Shown one piece after another: positions 8,526 to 16,712 of a DNA stretch of 64,000 bases. The notes beneath the pieces are model-generated. The model saw only the letters and a list, made by a program, of their open reading frames with translations, ran no database searches and was not told the DNA's origin. Numbering within the stretch: the first letter of the stretch is position 1; the number at the start of each line of letters is the position of its first letter. A program made the position numbers and the translations under genes. This DNA comes from an uncultured Nitrospira sp. (GTDB taxonomy: Bacteria; Nitrospirota; Nitrospiria; Nitrospirales; Nitrospiraceae), in NCBI GenBank assembly GCA_946479785.1, contig CAMLHQ010000002.1, forward strand, positions 18,079 to 82,078, in the 5' to 3' direction.

Positions 8526-8692
8526 TAACGAGCTCCCTTGTCCTTCTCGCCCGGCTGGCCGAACTGCTCGCGCAGCATCCTTTGCGTCCGTTGCAATGTC
8601 GTCCGGCGGTAGATGCGGGCGACGATTGGTGCGATCACGATCAATCCGATCGTCAGGTACATGAAGAATTCTTCAGGAGAAATGTCGTACAT
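8525..8692 (-). CDS. 55-residue single-span membrane protein
   Basis: This short gene sits exactly between queC and the cytochrome c gene. Its start lies 4 bases after the queC stop and its TAA overlaps the ATG of the cytochrome gene. The product begins MYDISPEEFFMYLTIGL, has one membrane helix (about residues 11-25), and ends in an Arg/Gln-rich cytoplasmic tail (RRTTLQRTQRMLREQFGQP). The precise fit to both neighbours and the coding-like composition support it. Function is unknown; a small subunit or assembly partner for the cytochrome is a guess. Confidence 0.75.
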   Translation of the reverse strand: MYDISPEEFFMYLTIGLIVIAPIVARIYRRTTLQRTQRMLREQFGQPGEKDKGAR

Positions 8693-8696
8693 GGCG

Positions 8697-9398
8697 TTAC
8701 GTTACTGCATATGAAGTCGGATCCACAACCCCGGCCTTCGCAAATCCTTCTCGCCTGATCAAACAACTATCGCACCGCCCGCAAGCGAGCGTCCCGATTG
8801 GATCGTAACAGCTATGAGTCAGATGCAGCGGCGCCCCCAACCGCATGCCCGTTCGGATAATATCGACTTTTGTCATCGCGAGTAACGGCGCTCGAATGCG
8901 CAAGGGGCTCCCTTCCTGACCGGCCCTGGTTCCTTTGTTCACGGCCTGCTCGAACGCCTCAATAAACTCCGGCCGGCAATCGGGATAGCCTGAATAGTCC
9001 AACACATTCGCACCGAAATAAATCAGTGACGCGCCCACGACCTCCGCATGGGCGGCTGCGAGGGATAAGAAAATGAGGTTTCGTCCTGGCACATAGGTGA
9101 TGGGAACGCCCTGACTCCGCTCGGCGCTCGTTCGATCTTTCGGAACGTCGACTTCGCTCGTCAGCGCCGAGCCGCCGATCGCCCGCAGATCCAGTGAGAG
9201 GACCGTATGATGAGCGGCGCCTATTGCGGCAGCCACCCGGCGAGCCTGTTCAACCTCGATCACATGCCGTTGGCCATAATCGAAGGTTAGAAAAAACAGC
9301 TCGCAGCCGTCCTGTTTAGCCATCGCAGCCGTCACGGTGGAATCCAGTCCTCCACTGGCAAGGACCACAGCGCGGCTGGACGTCGACATGCTCGTCAT
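8697..9398 (-). CDS. queC: 7-cyano-7-deazaguanine synthase QueC
   Basis: QueC converts 7-carboxy-7-deazaguanine to preQ0 with ATP and ammonia in queuosine biosynthesis. The 233-residue length is normal. The N-terminal PP-loop ATP-binding motif SGGLDS is at residues 15-20. The C-terminal zinc site is complete, with Cys197, Cys206, Cys209 and Cys212 (CYDPIGTLACGRCDSC). The start at 9398 has a weak ribosome-binding site, and a second in-frame ATG lies three codons later. No other queuosine genes are next to it; the operon continues with a small membrane protein and a cytochrome c. Confidence 0.96.
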   Translation of the reverse strand: MTSMSTSSRAVVLASGGLDSTVTAAMAKQDGCELFFLTFDYGQRHVIEVEQARRVAAAIGAAHHTVLSLDLRAIGGSALTSEVDVPKDRTSAERSQGVPITYVPGRNLIFLSLAAAHAEVVGASLIYFGANVLDYSGYPDCRPEFIEAFEQAVNKGTRAGQEGSPLRIRAPLLAMTKVDIIRTGMRLGAPLHLTHSCYDPIGTLACGRCDSCLIRREGFAKAGVVDPTSYAVT

Positions 9399-9513
9399 GG
9401 GTTGTGGTCGTGGAATAACCGTACCAGGAGCAGGGAAAGAACACCAGCACCATGGTTCCGTGAGGGATCAAAGGCGGTGGCGGCCAGATCACGTCACGCT
9501 TGGGCGGGCAGGA

Positions 9514-10074
9514 CTAGTCGCGCTCTTCTTCCTTTTCGATTTTCTCGAGGAGTTCTTCTCTAGACTGACACTCGACACAGAGTTTCGCAAAGGGAACCGC
9601 CTCCAAGCGCCGCTCGCTGATTTCTATGCCGCACTCTGCGCAGATGCCATAGGTGCCTTCATTGAGCCTGGTGAGCGCTTCGTCGATCGCCTGCCGCCGG
9701 CGATTGCGCATTTCCATGAGAGAAATCCCCAACTCACGATCCAAATCCATGAGCGCCTGATCGCCCACATCCCGGGCAGATTCGAGCCGGCGCTGCTGGT
9801 CTTCCGTCAAGGACTGGCCGAGGCTCCCTTCGATCTCTTTGAGAATCTCCTGACGTTTGCCCAGCAACATATGTTGCAAGGCCTCCCGCCGTCGCTCTCG
9901 CGCTTCCCGTTCCTTGACGGATTCTTTCGGCTTCGCGGCAAGCGGTGACACAGCCATACTGATCGGTTTCTCGACGACCGCGGCAGGGGCTGGTCGAGCC
10001 TTGGCCGCCGGTTTGGCAGGCGCTTTTGAATTGTTCACAGTTTTTTTCTTTCCGGGTGTTTTCGTGGTCGCCAT
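9514..10074 (-). CDS. DksA/TraR-type C4 zinc finger protein with a basic N-terminal tail
   Basis: The 186-residue product has an Ala/Lys/Pro-rich N-terminal tail (about residues 1-45), a long coiled coil (about 50-140), and a C4 zinc finger (Cys145, Cys148, Cys166, Cys169; CAEC and CVEC). This is the layout of DksA-like proteins that bind the RNA polymerase secondary channel and help the stringent response. In DksA the coiled-coil tip carries two acidic residues; here SARDVGDQALMDLDRE provides candidates. The tail is unusual and looks like a disordered, nucleic-acid-binding extension. Confidence 0.88.
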   Translation of the reverse strand: MATTKTPGKKKTVNNSKAPAKPAAKARPAPAAVVEKPISMAVSPLAAKPKESVKEREARERRREALQHMLLGKRQEILKEIEGSLGQSLTEDQQRRLESARDVGDQALMDLDRELGISLMEMRNRRRQAIDEALTRLNEGTYGICAECGIEISERRLEAVPFAKLCVECQSREELLEKIEKEEERD

Positions 10075-10181
10075 CGCGTTGTCCTCTCTTTGGGTAAACG
10101 CCGGACGGCAAAAAAGTTCGGCATCTATAGCACGGGTGCTGAGAGTTTGACAAGGGGTTGTAGGAGGGGGGCTTGAGGCCC

Positions 10182-10706
10182 CTATGGATAGAGGATCATG
10201 GAGCGCACCGGATGGCCGGCAAGCTTCTGGCGGCCGTTCAACCCCTTCAGCTCAACCAGAAAATCAAGCCCGACGATTTCGCCGCCCAACTGTCTGACGA
10301 GGGATACCGTGGCGGCTGCCGTGCCGCCAGTAGCCAGCAGGTCATCAACGATGAGTACCCGTTCGCCCATGCTGATGGCATCCCGATGGATCGCAAGCGA
10401 GTTCGACCCATATTCGAGACTGTATTTGACTTCGAAAGAGTCTGCGGGCAATTTGCCGGGCTTGCGGACGGGAACGAACCCGGCGTTCAGCCGCTGCGCC
10501 AGCACTCCCCCATAGATAAAGCCTCGGGACTCAATCCCCACCACTTTGGAAATTCGCTGGGTCCTGTAATATGCGGTCAACTCGTCAGCGATGGCTGAAA
10601 AGGCCTTGGGATCCTTGAGTAGCGTGGTGATGTCGTAGAAGAGAATGCCCGGTTTGGGGAAGTCCGGAACTTCACGGATGAGGGATCGATACTGGGCAGC
10701 GGTCAT
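10182..10706 (-). CDS. apt: adenine phosphoribosyltransferase
   Basis: Salvages adenine to AMP using PRPP. The 174-residue product starts in the usual way ([18 protein letters not shown]) and has the PRPP-binding motif [13 protein letters not shown] near residue 120. IESRGFIYG and the basic loop VRKPGKLP are also typical. It lies 4 bases after the stop of the sigma-factor gene, so it is probably transcribed with it. Confidence 0.96.
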   Translation of the reverse strand: MTAAQYRSLIREVPDFPKPGILFYDITTLLKDPKAFSAIADELTAYYRTQRISKVVGIESRGFIYGGVLAQRLNAGFVPVRKPGKLPADSFEVKYSLEYGSNSLAIHRDAISMGERVLIVDDLLATGGTAAATVSLVRQLGGEIVGLDFLVELKGLNGRQKLAGHPVRSMILYP

Positions 10707-10710
10707 TGGC

Positions 10711-11679
10711 TCAGAGCAAGTCCGATTGCGTCAGCGTTTTTCGTTCGATGGTGTGACGGAGGTGACCCAGCGCCGTCATTTCGATCTGGCGGACGCGCTC
10801 GCGGGTCAGTCCCATCTCGCGACCAATTTCTTCCAGTGTTCTCGCCTCGCTCCCATCAAGTCCGAACCGCGACACAATAACAGTTTGCTCTTTCTCAGGC
10901 AACTCTTTCACCCAGGCCATCATTTCGGTCCGCCTCATGACCCCTTCCGCCGTATCGGCAGGCGAGACGCACATCGGATCTTCGATCACGTCCCGCAGGA
11001 ACGTATCGGCCCGGTCGTTGATCGGGCTGTCCAGCGAGCAGGTGGTGCGAACGATCTGCTTGAGATCGAGCACTTCCTCCTCGGTCGTTTTCATCTTCTT
11101 CGCGACTTCTTCGGCAGTCGGTTCCCGTCCCAGTTCCTGCACCAGCCCCTCGGTTCTATTGAGATACCGATTGAGCCGCTCGACGACATGCACCGGCAAA
11201 CGCACCAGCTTACCTTGGTTGATGATGGCTCGCTCGATGTACTGCCTGATCCACCAAGATGCGTAGGTACTGAACCGGAACCCGCGCTTGTAGTTGAATT
11301 TCTCGACGGCCTTGATCAGCCCGAGATTGCCCTCTTCGACGATATCCGAAAAAGGAAACCCGCGGTGGATATAGCGCTTGCCAATGCTGATGACGAGCCG
11401 CAGATTAGATTCGATCATCTGCTGGCGCGCCTGCTCATCACCGGCCATCACGCGCTTGCCCAGTTGTTGTTCTTGCTTGAAGGTGAGAAGGGTCGAGCGG
11501 CGAATCTCTCGCAGGTAGCTCTTGAGCGTATCGAGGCCTTCAGACCGGCCCCGCGACCTCTCCTCGTCAGCGGATGCGTCCTCTCGCTCCGTGCCGTCAG
11601 CCGCATCGTCCTCATCGTGGCTGGAGAGGTGCTTCCGCGCTTCGCTCTGGTCTGAGAATTCGTCGTGTCCTCTCGCCAT
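10711..11679 (-). CDS. rpoS: RpoS-like group 2 sigma-70 factor
   Basis: The 322-residue product has an acidic, disordered N-terminus (about 1-45) and lacks the long region 1.1 and non-conserved insert of RpoD. It then shows region 1.2 ([16 protein letters not shown]), region 2 ([27 protein letters not shown] and [18 protein letters not shown]), region 3, and region 4 with the helix-turn-helix [20 protein letters not shown]. Length and layout fit RpoS-type factors, which run stationary-phase and general stress transcription. The RpoS name is by resemblance; another group 2 label is possible. It sits directly upstream of apt. Confidence 0.9.
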   Translation of the reverse strand: MARGHDEFSDQSEARKHLSSHDEDDAADGTEREDASADEERSRGRSEGLDTLKSYLREIRRSTLLTFKQEQQLGKRVMAGDEQARQQMIESNLRLVISIGKRYIHRGFPFSDIVEEGNLGLIKAVEKFNYKRGFRFSTYASWWIRQYIERAIINQGKLVRLPVHVVERLNRYLNRTEGLVQELGREPTAEEVAKKMKTTEEEVLDLKQIVRTTCSLDSPINDRADTFLRDVIEDPMCVSPADTAEGVMRRTEMMAWVKELPEKEQTVIVSRFGLDGSEARTLEEIGREMGLTRERVRQIEMTALGHLRHTIERKTLTQSDLL

Positions 11680-11705
11680 TCCGACCTCAGAACGTTAACG
11701 GCTCG

Positions 11706-12002
11706 CTAGTACCACACCTGAAAGCCTGTATCTCGACCCGTTGCATTTACCCATTCCACTTGGACTGCGGTCACACGTGAAGCCGGCGGGCCGATCTTGA
11801 GTTCTTCAATCAGCGACAATATTCGGTCCTGGGGACCCTCCGCTTCCAATTCAACGCGGCCGTCATCACAATTTCTGACGCCCCCTAGGAGTCCGCGCTG
11901 CGTCGCCACACGGACGGTGAAGGCTCGATAGCCCACGCCTTGTACCCTCCCTGAAACGGAGATCCTGGCTCGAACGGCGGTGGGGTCACTCGCATCGATC
12001 AT
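11706..12002 (-). CDS. acyP: acylphosphatase
   Basis: Hydrolyses acylphosphates. The 98-residue product has the signature loop GRVQGVGYR, with the catalytic arginine, and the catalytic asparagine in GVRNCDDGRVE. Length and the C-terminal FQVWY fit the family. The sigma-factor gene follows downstream with a 26-base gap, so they may share a transcript. Confidence 0.94.
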   Translation of the reverse strand: MIDASDPTAVRARISVSGRVQGVGYRAFTVRVATQRGLLGGVRNCDDGRVELEAEGPQDRILSLIEELKIGPPASRVTAVQVEWVNATGRDTGFQVWY

Positions 12003-12183
12003 CGTTCAGCCATGCGGCATCCGATGTAACGAAGGGATACTCTCATACCTGAAGAAACGCGTCACGTGATTTGCAATTCTATGCGCAGAAATAAACCGCG
12101 TGAGGATTTTACGCGGGCAAGATGCGTTGAGCAACGAGGGGCTTTATCTGCCACCGCCAACTACATACGACCGAAGAGGCGAC

Positions 12184-12285
12184 GTACGCACGACGTGCGG
12201 AAAATAAAACGAAAAGACAACGGAGGTTTGTATCCGGCACCGACAAGAGGGATGGCTGTCGCCGACGGCGCCGGCACGAGCAAGC
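12184..12285. repeat. imperfect direct repeat, copy A (distal to tRNA-Pro)
   Basis: About 102 bases that match copy B at 12353-12456 at most positions; both run from GTACGCACGA to CGAGCAAGC. Read on the minus strand, it carries a stem GCCGGCGCC/GGTGCCGG followed by a T-rich run, like a terminator. Confidence 0.8.
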
Positions 12286-12352
12286 ATAGAAAAGAAGAAG
12301 TCACTTGAGGGCTTATCCGCCCGCGACAATTCGAATAGATAATTAGCAGATG

Positions 12353-12456
12353 GTACGCACGAAGTGCGGAACATTAAAAGAAAAAACACTGGTGGTTTGT
12401 ATCCGGCGCCGACAATGGAGATGGCTAACGCCGATGAGGCGCCGGCACGAGCAAGC
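12353..12456. repeat. imperfect direct repeat, copy B (adjacent to tRNA-Pro), terminator-like
   Basis: This copy begins 6 bases beyond the CCA end of tRNA-Pro. On the minus strand it forms an 8-bp perfect stem CCGGCGCC/GGCGCCGG with a loop of about 25 bases, then a run with GTGTTTTTTCTTTT. It can serve as the intrinsic terminator of the tRNA transcript. Confidence 0.8.
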
Positions 12457-12462
12457 TTGGTT

Positions 12463-12539
12463 TGGTCGGGGCGAAAGGATTTGAACCTTCGACCCCTGCG
12501 TCCCGAACGCAGTGCGCTACCGGGCTGCGCTACGCCCCG
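12463..12539 (-). tRNA. tRNA-Pro (CGG)
   Basis: The minus strand folds as a full cloverleaf. The 7-bp acceptor stem is CGGGGCG/CGCCCCG with discriminator A and an encoded CCA. The anticodon stem CTGCG/CGCAG encloses the loop TTCGGGA (anticodon CGG), and the T arm contains GGTTCAAATCC. The total is 77 bases including CCA. Confidence 0.96.
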
Positions 12540-12576
12540 ACCTGGTCTGCCTCTCACGAAGCGAGGGGCGATTGTC

Positions 12577-13680
12577 TTACATCAGAGGGTCGAAACGCAA
12601 GCCGTGGGCATCCGCCACTCCCCGGCAGGTGACTTTCCCCTGGAAAAGATTTACGCCTTTGGCCAACCCTGCATCCACATGCACAGCAGCGTCCACACCG
12701 GACGAAGCCAATTTTAGCAAATACGGCAACGTGACGTTGGTCAAGGCTTGGGTCGAGGTGCGAGGGACGATCCCCGGCATATTGGCGACACAATAATGCA
12801 CTACGCCATCCACTATATAGACGGGATCGGAATGGGTCGTCGGCCTCGTCGTCTCGATACATCCGCCCTGATCGACCGCCACATCGACAATGACGGAACC
12901 TGGCTTCATCTTCGCGACCAGCGCGCGTGATACCAGTTTCGGCGTACGAGCACCCGGCACCAACACTGCACCAATCAGCAGGTCCGCTCCAACCACGGAT
13001 TCCTCGATCGCAGCCTGCGTGGACGCGCGAGTCACAATGCGACCTTGATATACGTCGTCGAGATGTCTCAACCGTTCGATGTCGAGATTGATGACCGTCA
13101 CCTGGGCTCCCATGCCGACGGCAATGCGTGTCGCGGCGCTGCCGACCACGCCAGCCCCAAGTACCACCACCTTTGCCGGCTCGACGCCAGGCACGCCGGC
13201 CAATAACAGCCCACGCCCACCTTGGGTCTTCTCCAAATATCTCGCGCCGACTTGCACAGACATACGTCCCGCGATTTCGCTCATCGGCTTGAGCATTGGG
13301 AGCGTGCCGTCCTTGGCCTCAATCGTTTCATACGCGATGGCTGTGACCTTGGCCTCCAACAGCGCCTTGGTGAGTTCCGGTAATGAGGCCAAATGCAGAT
13401 AGGTAAACAATATCTGACCCGGGCGAAAGAGCGGACATTCGGAGAGCTGCGGTTCCTTGACCTTCACGATGATCGACGCCTGACGAAAGAGCTGTTCTTT
13501 CGACGCGGCGATCTGGGCTCCCGATTGTCGATACTCCTCATCGGAATAGCCGCTGCCGATACCAGCCGAAGTTTCAACGAATACCTCCTGACCGGCCTGG
13601 ACCAGGGCGCGCACCCCTTCCGGCGTGACACTGACCCGATACTCATGGTCTTTGATCTCTTTGGGAACTCCGATCATCAT
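12577..13680 (-). CDS. ald: alanine dehydrogenase
   Basis: Interconverts L-alanine with pyruvate and ammonia using NAD. The 367-residue product begins [16 protein letters not shown], the hallmark start with the pyruvate-contacting arginine and nearby lysine region. It has the motif EPQ in VKVKEPQ, the catalytic His in FTYLHLA, the NAD-binding Rossmann loop [12 protein letters not shown], and the conserved DVAVDQGG and [14 protein letters not shown] segments. Two adjacent ATGs (13680 and 13677) could serve as start. It is divergent from the Fe-S gene cluster at 13852. Confidence 0.97.
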   Translation of the reverse strand: MMIGVPKEIKDHEYRVSVTPEGVRALVQAGQEVFVETSAGIGSGYSDEEYRQSGAQIAASKEQLFRQASIIVKVKEPQLSECPLFRPGQILFTYLHLASLPELTKALLEAKVTAIAYETIEAKDGTLPMLKPMSEIAGRMSVQVGARYLEKTQGGRGLLLAGVPGVEPAKVVVLGAGVVGSAATRIAVGMGAQVTVINLDIERLRHLDDVYQGRIVTRASTQAAIEESVVGADLLIGAVLVPGARTPKLVSRALVAKMKPGSVIVDVAVDQGGCIETTRPTTHSDPVYIVDGVVHYCVANMPGIVPRTSTQALTNVTLPYLLKLASSGVDAAVHVDAGLAKGVNLFQGKVTCRGVADAHGLRFDPLM

Positions 13681-13851
13681 GTGGCTACCCCTTTCACCTT
13701 GATGCGCTGCTTACGTCCATTGTATCGACCAAAGAGCCGAAAGAGAACCACCTTCCCTAGAACGAGCCGAACATCGCTCTGTGGACAGTGTTCCGAACGC
13801 TGGTGTAAGATTTGCCGCGTACTGAGAAGTGATCATGCCAGAGGAGGAATC

Positions 13852-14232
13852 ATGGATGCATCGGGATCTTGTAATGCCTGCGGAGCCGCCGGAACTGCGC
13901 TCATGAAACTGTCGCTCGGAAAAGACTTCTTCGGCCGAGCCTACGATCGGCTCTCTCCCTCTACCGACCAAAGTCCCAAATGGTATTGCGAGCAGTGCTC
14001 GATGCAGAAGAATCTTCAGCGTGACTTCCGCGACATCCGGGCCGAGTTCGACAAACTCGCTGCCGGACAGGGCTCAGAGCTCTCGAAAGCCGAAACGTTC
14101 CAACGGGCCGCCATCCGGCTGCGTGAAATCGCGGCCATCCTCGGCAGTATCGCAGGGCACTCGCCGTTTCTCGCTGCTCCAGACGTGACACAACTGATTG
14201 AACGCTTTCAGACCACGACCATGCAAGCCTAA
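13852..14232 (+). CDS. zinc-ribbon (CxxC...CxxC) protein, first gene of an Fe-S cluster operon
   Basis: The ATG at 13852 is preceded by a strong GAGGAGG. The 126-residue product has two CxxC pairs (Cys7/Cys10 and Cys46/Cys49), forming a probable zinc ribbon or rubredoxin-like knuckle, and then a helical region (about residues 55-125). There is no signal peptide, so it should be cytoplasmic. No family was recognised. It is followed 17 bases later by a thioredoxin-like [2Fe-2S] ferredoxin gene and two more tightly spaced genes, so it probably works with an electron-transfer system. Whether its four cysteines bind zinc or iron cannot be told from sequence alone. Confidence 0.75.
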   Translation: MDASGSCNACGAAGTALMKLSLGKDFFGRAYDRLSPSTDQSPKWYCEQCSMQKNLQRDFRDIRAEFDKLAAGQGSELSKAETFQRAAIRLREIAAILGSIAGHSPFLAAPDVTQLIERFQTTTMQA

Positions 14233-14249
14233 GAAAACAGGAACCACCA

Positions 14250-14600
14250 TTGCCGCCGTTCCAACGCCATATTTTCGTCTGTACAAACGAACGCAGCCCC
14301 GACGACCCGCGGGGGAGCTGCTCCAAATTGGGCTCTGAAGCCCTGCATGCGCATTTCAAGCAGGAAGCCAAGCGTCTCAACTTGAAGGATATCGTGCGCG
14401 CCAACAAGGCTGGCTGTCTCGATCATTGTGCACAAGGACCTAGTGTGGTGATCTACCCGGAAGGCGTGTGGTACAGCGTAAAATCCGCCTTCGACGTCAC
14501 CGAAATTATGGAACGCCACATCATCAAGGGCGAAGTCGTGACCCGCTTGCTCATGCCGGACCACCCGGTTCCGACCAAACTCCCTCCGCTGACTTCATAG
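14250..14600 (+). CDS. thioredoxin-like [2Fe-2S] ferredoxin
   Basis: The 116-residue product has the cysteine layout of thioredoxin-like ferredoxins: Cys11 and Cys24 (C-x12-C), then Cys56 and Cys60 (C-x3-C in AGCLDHC). The strand RHIFVCTN and the segment SVVIYPEGVWY are the usual flanks. Such proteins carry one electron in soluble redox chains and occur as stand-alone ferredoxins or as NuoE-like modules. A TTG at 14250 is taken as start, with AGGA about 7 bases upstream; no ATG fits. It is the second gene of the four-gene cluster. Confidence 0.88.
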   Translation: MPPFQRHIFVCTNERSPDDPRGSCSKLGSEALHAHFKQEAKRLNLKDIVRANKAGCLDHCAQGPSVVIYPEGVWYSVKSAFDVTEIMERHIIKGEVVTRLLMPDHPVPTKLPPLTS

Positions 14601-14606
14601 GATCAG

Positions 14607-15020
14607 ATGGCCACGGAAGACAAATGGAAGGCCAATCTGGAGAAGGTGGCCTTCATGAAACAATTCCCAGGATTGTTGGAAACCTGGGAGGCCTTGAAGG
14701 GGAAAACCATCGAAGCCGTGATTCCCCTTAAGAGTAAACAAGGCTCCGCGGCCATCATCTGTAGCGACGGAACATTTACCGTGGCTCCCCCGATGATGAT
14801 AGAGCCCTACGAGTTAGGCGAAACGTTGGCAGCCGGCCGCTCGTTCCTCGAACACAAGCATCAACAGGCCTATGTGGAGTATGATCGGCTGGCAAAGAAC
14901 GATAAGGACGCGCTGAAGACGGCGCGGCTCGAAAAGATTATCGGGGCCATCGAAAACAACCTGGAACAGATTCCCGAGTTGAAAGAGCGATTGAAAGCCC
15001 TCGTGAAGGACTGGAAGTGA
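14607..15020 (+). CDS. unknown cytoplasmic protein of the Fe-S cluster operon
   Basis: The 137-residue product has no cysteine cluster (one Cys in IICSDG), no signal peptide and no membrane helix. The N-terminal half mixes helix and strand (GKTIEAVIPLKSKQGSAAIIC). The C-terminal half is a long charged helix that could form a coiled coil (YVEYDRLAKNDKDALKTARL). It starts 6 bases after the ferredoxin gene, and its stop overlaps the GTG start of the next gene by 4 bases. Its role is unknown; a scaffold or partner for the ferredoxins is a guess from position only. Confidence 0.7.
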   Translation: MATEDKWKANLEKVAFMKQFPGLLETWEALKGKTIEAVIPLKSKQGSAAIICSDGTFTVAPPMMIEPYELGETLAAGRSFLEHKHQQAYVEYDRLAKNDKDALKTARLEKIIGAIENNLEQIPELKERLKALVKDWK

Positions 15021-15316
15021 GCAGCATTCCGAAAAAGAATATGTTCGAGATCTTCTCGCAAGGTCTCTTTGAAGGAGTCAAACCCATGATGGTCATTCGC
15101 GATCACCTCGTCCGTCATCCGGACCGTTGCACCCACAAGGGCATCTGTATTCCCATCTGCCCTACGAGCGCCTGGCTGTCGACACCCCCGTACAAGTTCG
15201 ATCCGTCCCGCTGTCTGGAAAGCTGCCGGCTTTGCCTGGACGCCTGTCCCTCGCAGGCGATCTTCGGTGTGTTTAAAAAAGGGGATAAGTTGCTGGAACC
15301 CCAGCCGAAGAAATAG
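15017..15316 (+). CDS. ferredoxin with a 7Fe-type cysteine pattern
   Basis: The GTG start overlaps the previous stop by 4 bases (GTGA). The 99-residue product has seven cysteines in two ferredoxin-like motifs: Cys38-x5-Cys44-x3-Cys48-Pro and Cys66-x3-Cys70-x2-Cys73-x3-Cys77-Pro. Compared with the classic CxxCxxCxxxCP, the first motif lacks its second cysteine (Lys41 sits there), as in ferredoxins that hold one [3Fe-4S] and one [4Fe-4S] cluster; the second has one extra residue between its first two cysteines. A cytoplasmic electron carrier is likely. The partner enzyme is not in the window. Confidence 0.82.
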   Translation: MSSIPKKNMFEIFSQGLFEGVKPMMVIRDHLVRHPDRCTHKGICIPICPTSAWLSTPPYKFDPSRCLESCRLCLDACPSQAIFGVFKKGDKLLEPQPKK

Positions 15317-15403
15317 GCGCAGGCTGCAGGAACTAGCTTCCCTTCCCCGCTCGACTTGACCGCGCTGTCTCTCGTCCGCCTTTAATAAAACCAAAATCTA
15401 GGT

Positions 15404-15439
15404 CCTTCTGACAGCAGGCCGTGGCCCGCTGTCAGAAGG
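15404..15439. terminator. strong bidirectional stem-loop
   Basis: Perfect 12-base arms CCTTCTGACAGC and GCTGTCAGAAGG enclose a 12-base GC-rich loop between the plus-strand Fe-S cluster and the minus-strand DUF4382 gene. On the minus strand it is followed by T-rich sequence, so it can end the DUF4382 transcript; it may work in both directions. Confidence 0.85.
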
Positions 15440-15446
15440 CACTGGC

Positions 15447-16712
15447 TCACGGAGTCAAAGTGAAGTTCTGAGTTTGGTTGGCAACAATCGTAATGTCCTT
15501 TGCTGAAGGCGATGGGGTCTGGGTTGTGTAAGCAGTCGTGGGGGTCTGGGCGGAACTCTGGACGGTATACATTTTTGCAACCGCAGATTGCGCGGCAGCG
15601 GTCGGTGTGATGGGCGGTGGGATGGCGCTGTACGAAGCGAGCGCGGGCGCTCCAGTGGGCAGCGTCATACTGTATCCATAGTCACCAATTGGGAGAGCAG
15701 CGTCCAAAACAGCGGCGACTACCGATTTCACGGTCACCGTTGGCCCACCAGAAAGCGACTGCTTCGCGGCAACAATGACGGTGCCATCGTCGTCCGCCGG
15801 GTTCAACGTCACCGTGCCAGTAATCGACTGGGTCGAGGAATTCGCTAACGAAAATGAGGTGCCGCTAGTGCTTATTGGTGTGACGCTAGTGTCATTCGGA
15901 ACCGGTACTCCAGAAATGACTGCCGTCGCATGACTGTCTGCGGTGATCACGACATCGTAGTTTCCCGGCGCGAGATGGGCAAGAAAGAATTCGCCGGTCT
16001 GCGTGTTCAGCATCGTCGCACGAACGATATTCCCGCTCTGCTGGGCCGAGACTATGACATTGGGCAGGGTCTTATCGACAAAACCGTTGATACCGTTCAG
16101 TACAGTCGGAATGACTTTGATCACAGGCTTCAGTATGTACTTGCCGTTCCCAGTCTTCACAATGGAGTGGCACGCATCAAAATCGAGCAGCAGATCGACT
16201 CGTTGCCCGGAATCCACTGTGAACTGGTGGATCAATTTAATCCCCGATTGAATCGCACTGGGGGTATCAAGCGCGATCTCTCCGGGGATGCCCGACAGGA
16301 CAACCGAATTGGCCAATGACTGACCAGTGTTACGGTCCAAGACCAGTCGCAGTTGCGTGTAATGGCCTGCCGCCAACGGTGCTTGGCCAAGCGTTAAGAG
16401 AGCGAAATTCGGTTGCGTTGGATCGTTGAGATCGAGCAGATTGATTTTCCGTGAGGGGTTGAGCGTGATCTCAGTCCAGCCAGGGGTATTGTCGTCCGCA
16501 GTGTCGCTTTGATGTATCCGCACCTTGCTGACGGTGACATTCACTGCGTCGAACCCACAAGCCGGCGCATCGGTTAACGAAACACTGACCGCACCGGGCT
16601 GTCCGCTCATCCCGCCACCGCCCCCGCCGCTTCCACAAGCGGTCGCAAATGCCAGCATCACGAATGCCAGACAAGACAGAATCCGCCGAGGACGAACTTC
16701 TTTATTTTTCAT
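15447..16712 (-). CDS. DUF4382 lipoprotein
   Basis: The 421-residue product has a lipoprotein signal (ATACGSGGGGGG) followed by a glycine linker. Next is a beta-rich domain with AVSVSLTDAPACGFDAVNVTVSKVRIH in split form, the typical opening of DUF4382 (about residues 38-190). A second part (about 205-300) looks like a carboxypeptidase-regulatory/Ig-like fold (GEFFLAHLAPGNYDVVITA). The tail is Ser/Thr/Pro-rich. It should be surface- or periplasm-exposed and anchored by lipid. Molecular function is unknown for the family. The gene has its own terminator at 15404-15439. Confidence 0.85.
   Translation of the reverse strand: MKNKEVRPRRILSCLAFVMLAFATACGSGGGGGGMSGQPGAVSVSLTDAPACGFDAVNVTVSKVRIHQSDTADDNTPGWTEITLNPSRKINLLDLNDPTQPNFALLTLGQAPLAAGHYTQLRLVLDRNTGQSLANSVVLSGIPGEIALDTPSAIQSGIKLIHQFTVDSGQRVDLLLDFDACHSIVKTGNGKYILKPVIKVIPTVLNGINGFVDKTLPNVIVSAQQSGNIVRATMLNTQTGEFFLAHLAPGNYDVVITADSHATAVISGVPVPNDTSVTPISTSGTSFSLANSSTQSITGTVTLNPADDDGTVIVAAKQSLSGGPTVTVKSVVAAVLDAALPIGDYGYSMTLPTGAPALASYSAIPPPITPTAAAQSAVAKMYTVQSSAQTPTTAYTTQTPSPSAKDITIVANQTQNFTLTP

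Larger units (their letters stand above)
12003..12462. other. gene-free region holding the duplicated tRNA-Pro 3' flank
   Basis: No gene is supported here. The stretch contains two imperfect direct repeats (listed separately) and a small inverted repeat CCGCGT/ACGCGG at 12096-12116. Long open frames on both strands are low-complexity and overlap the tRNA, so they were not called. Confidence 0.6.

Noticed and set aside
12144..12557. 137-residue minus-strand open frame across the repeats and tRNA-Pro
   Set aside because: It overlaps a tRNA and two direct repeats, and its sequence is repeat-driven, not protein-like.
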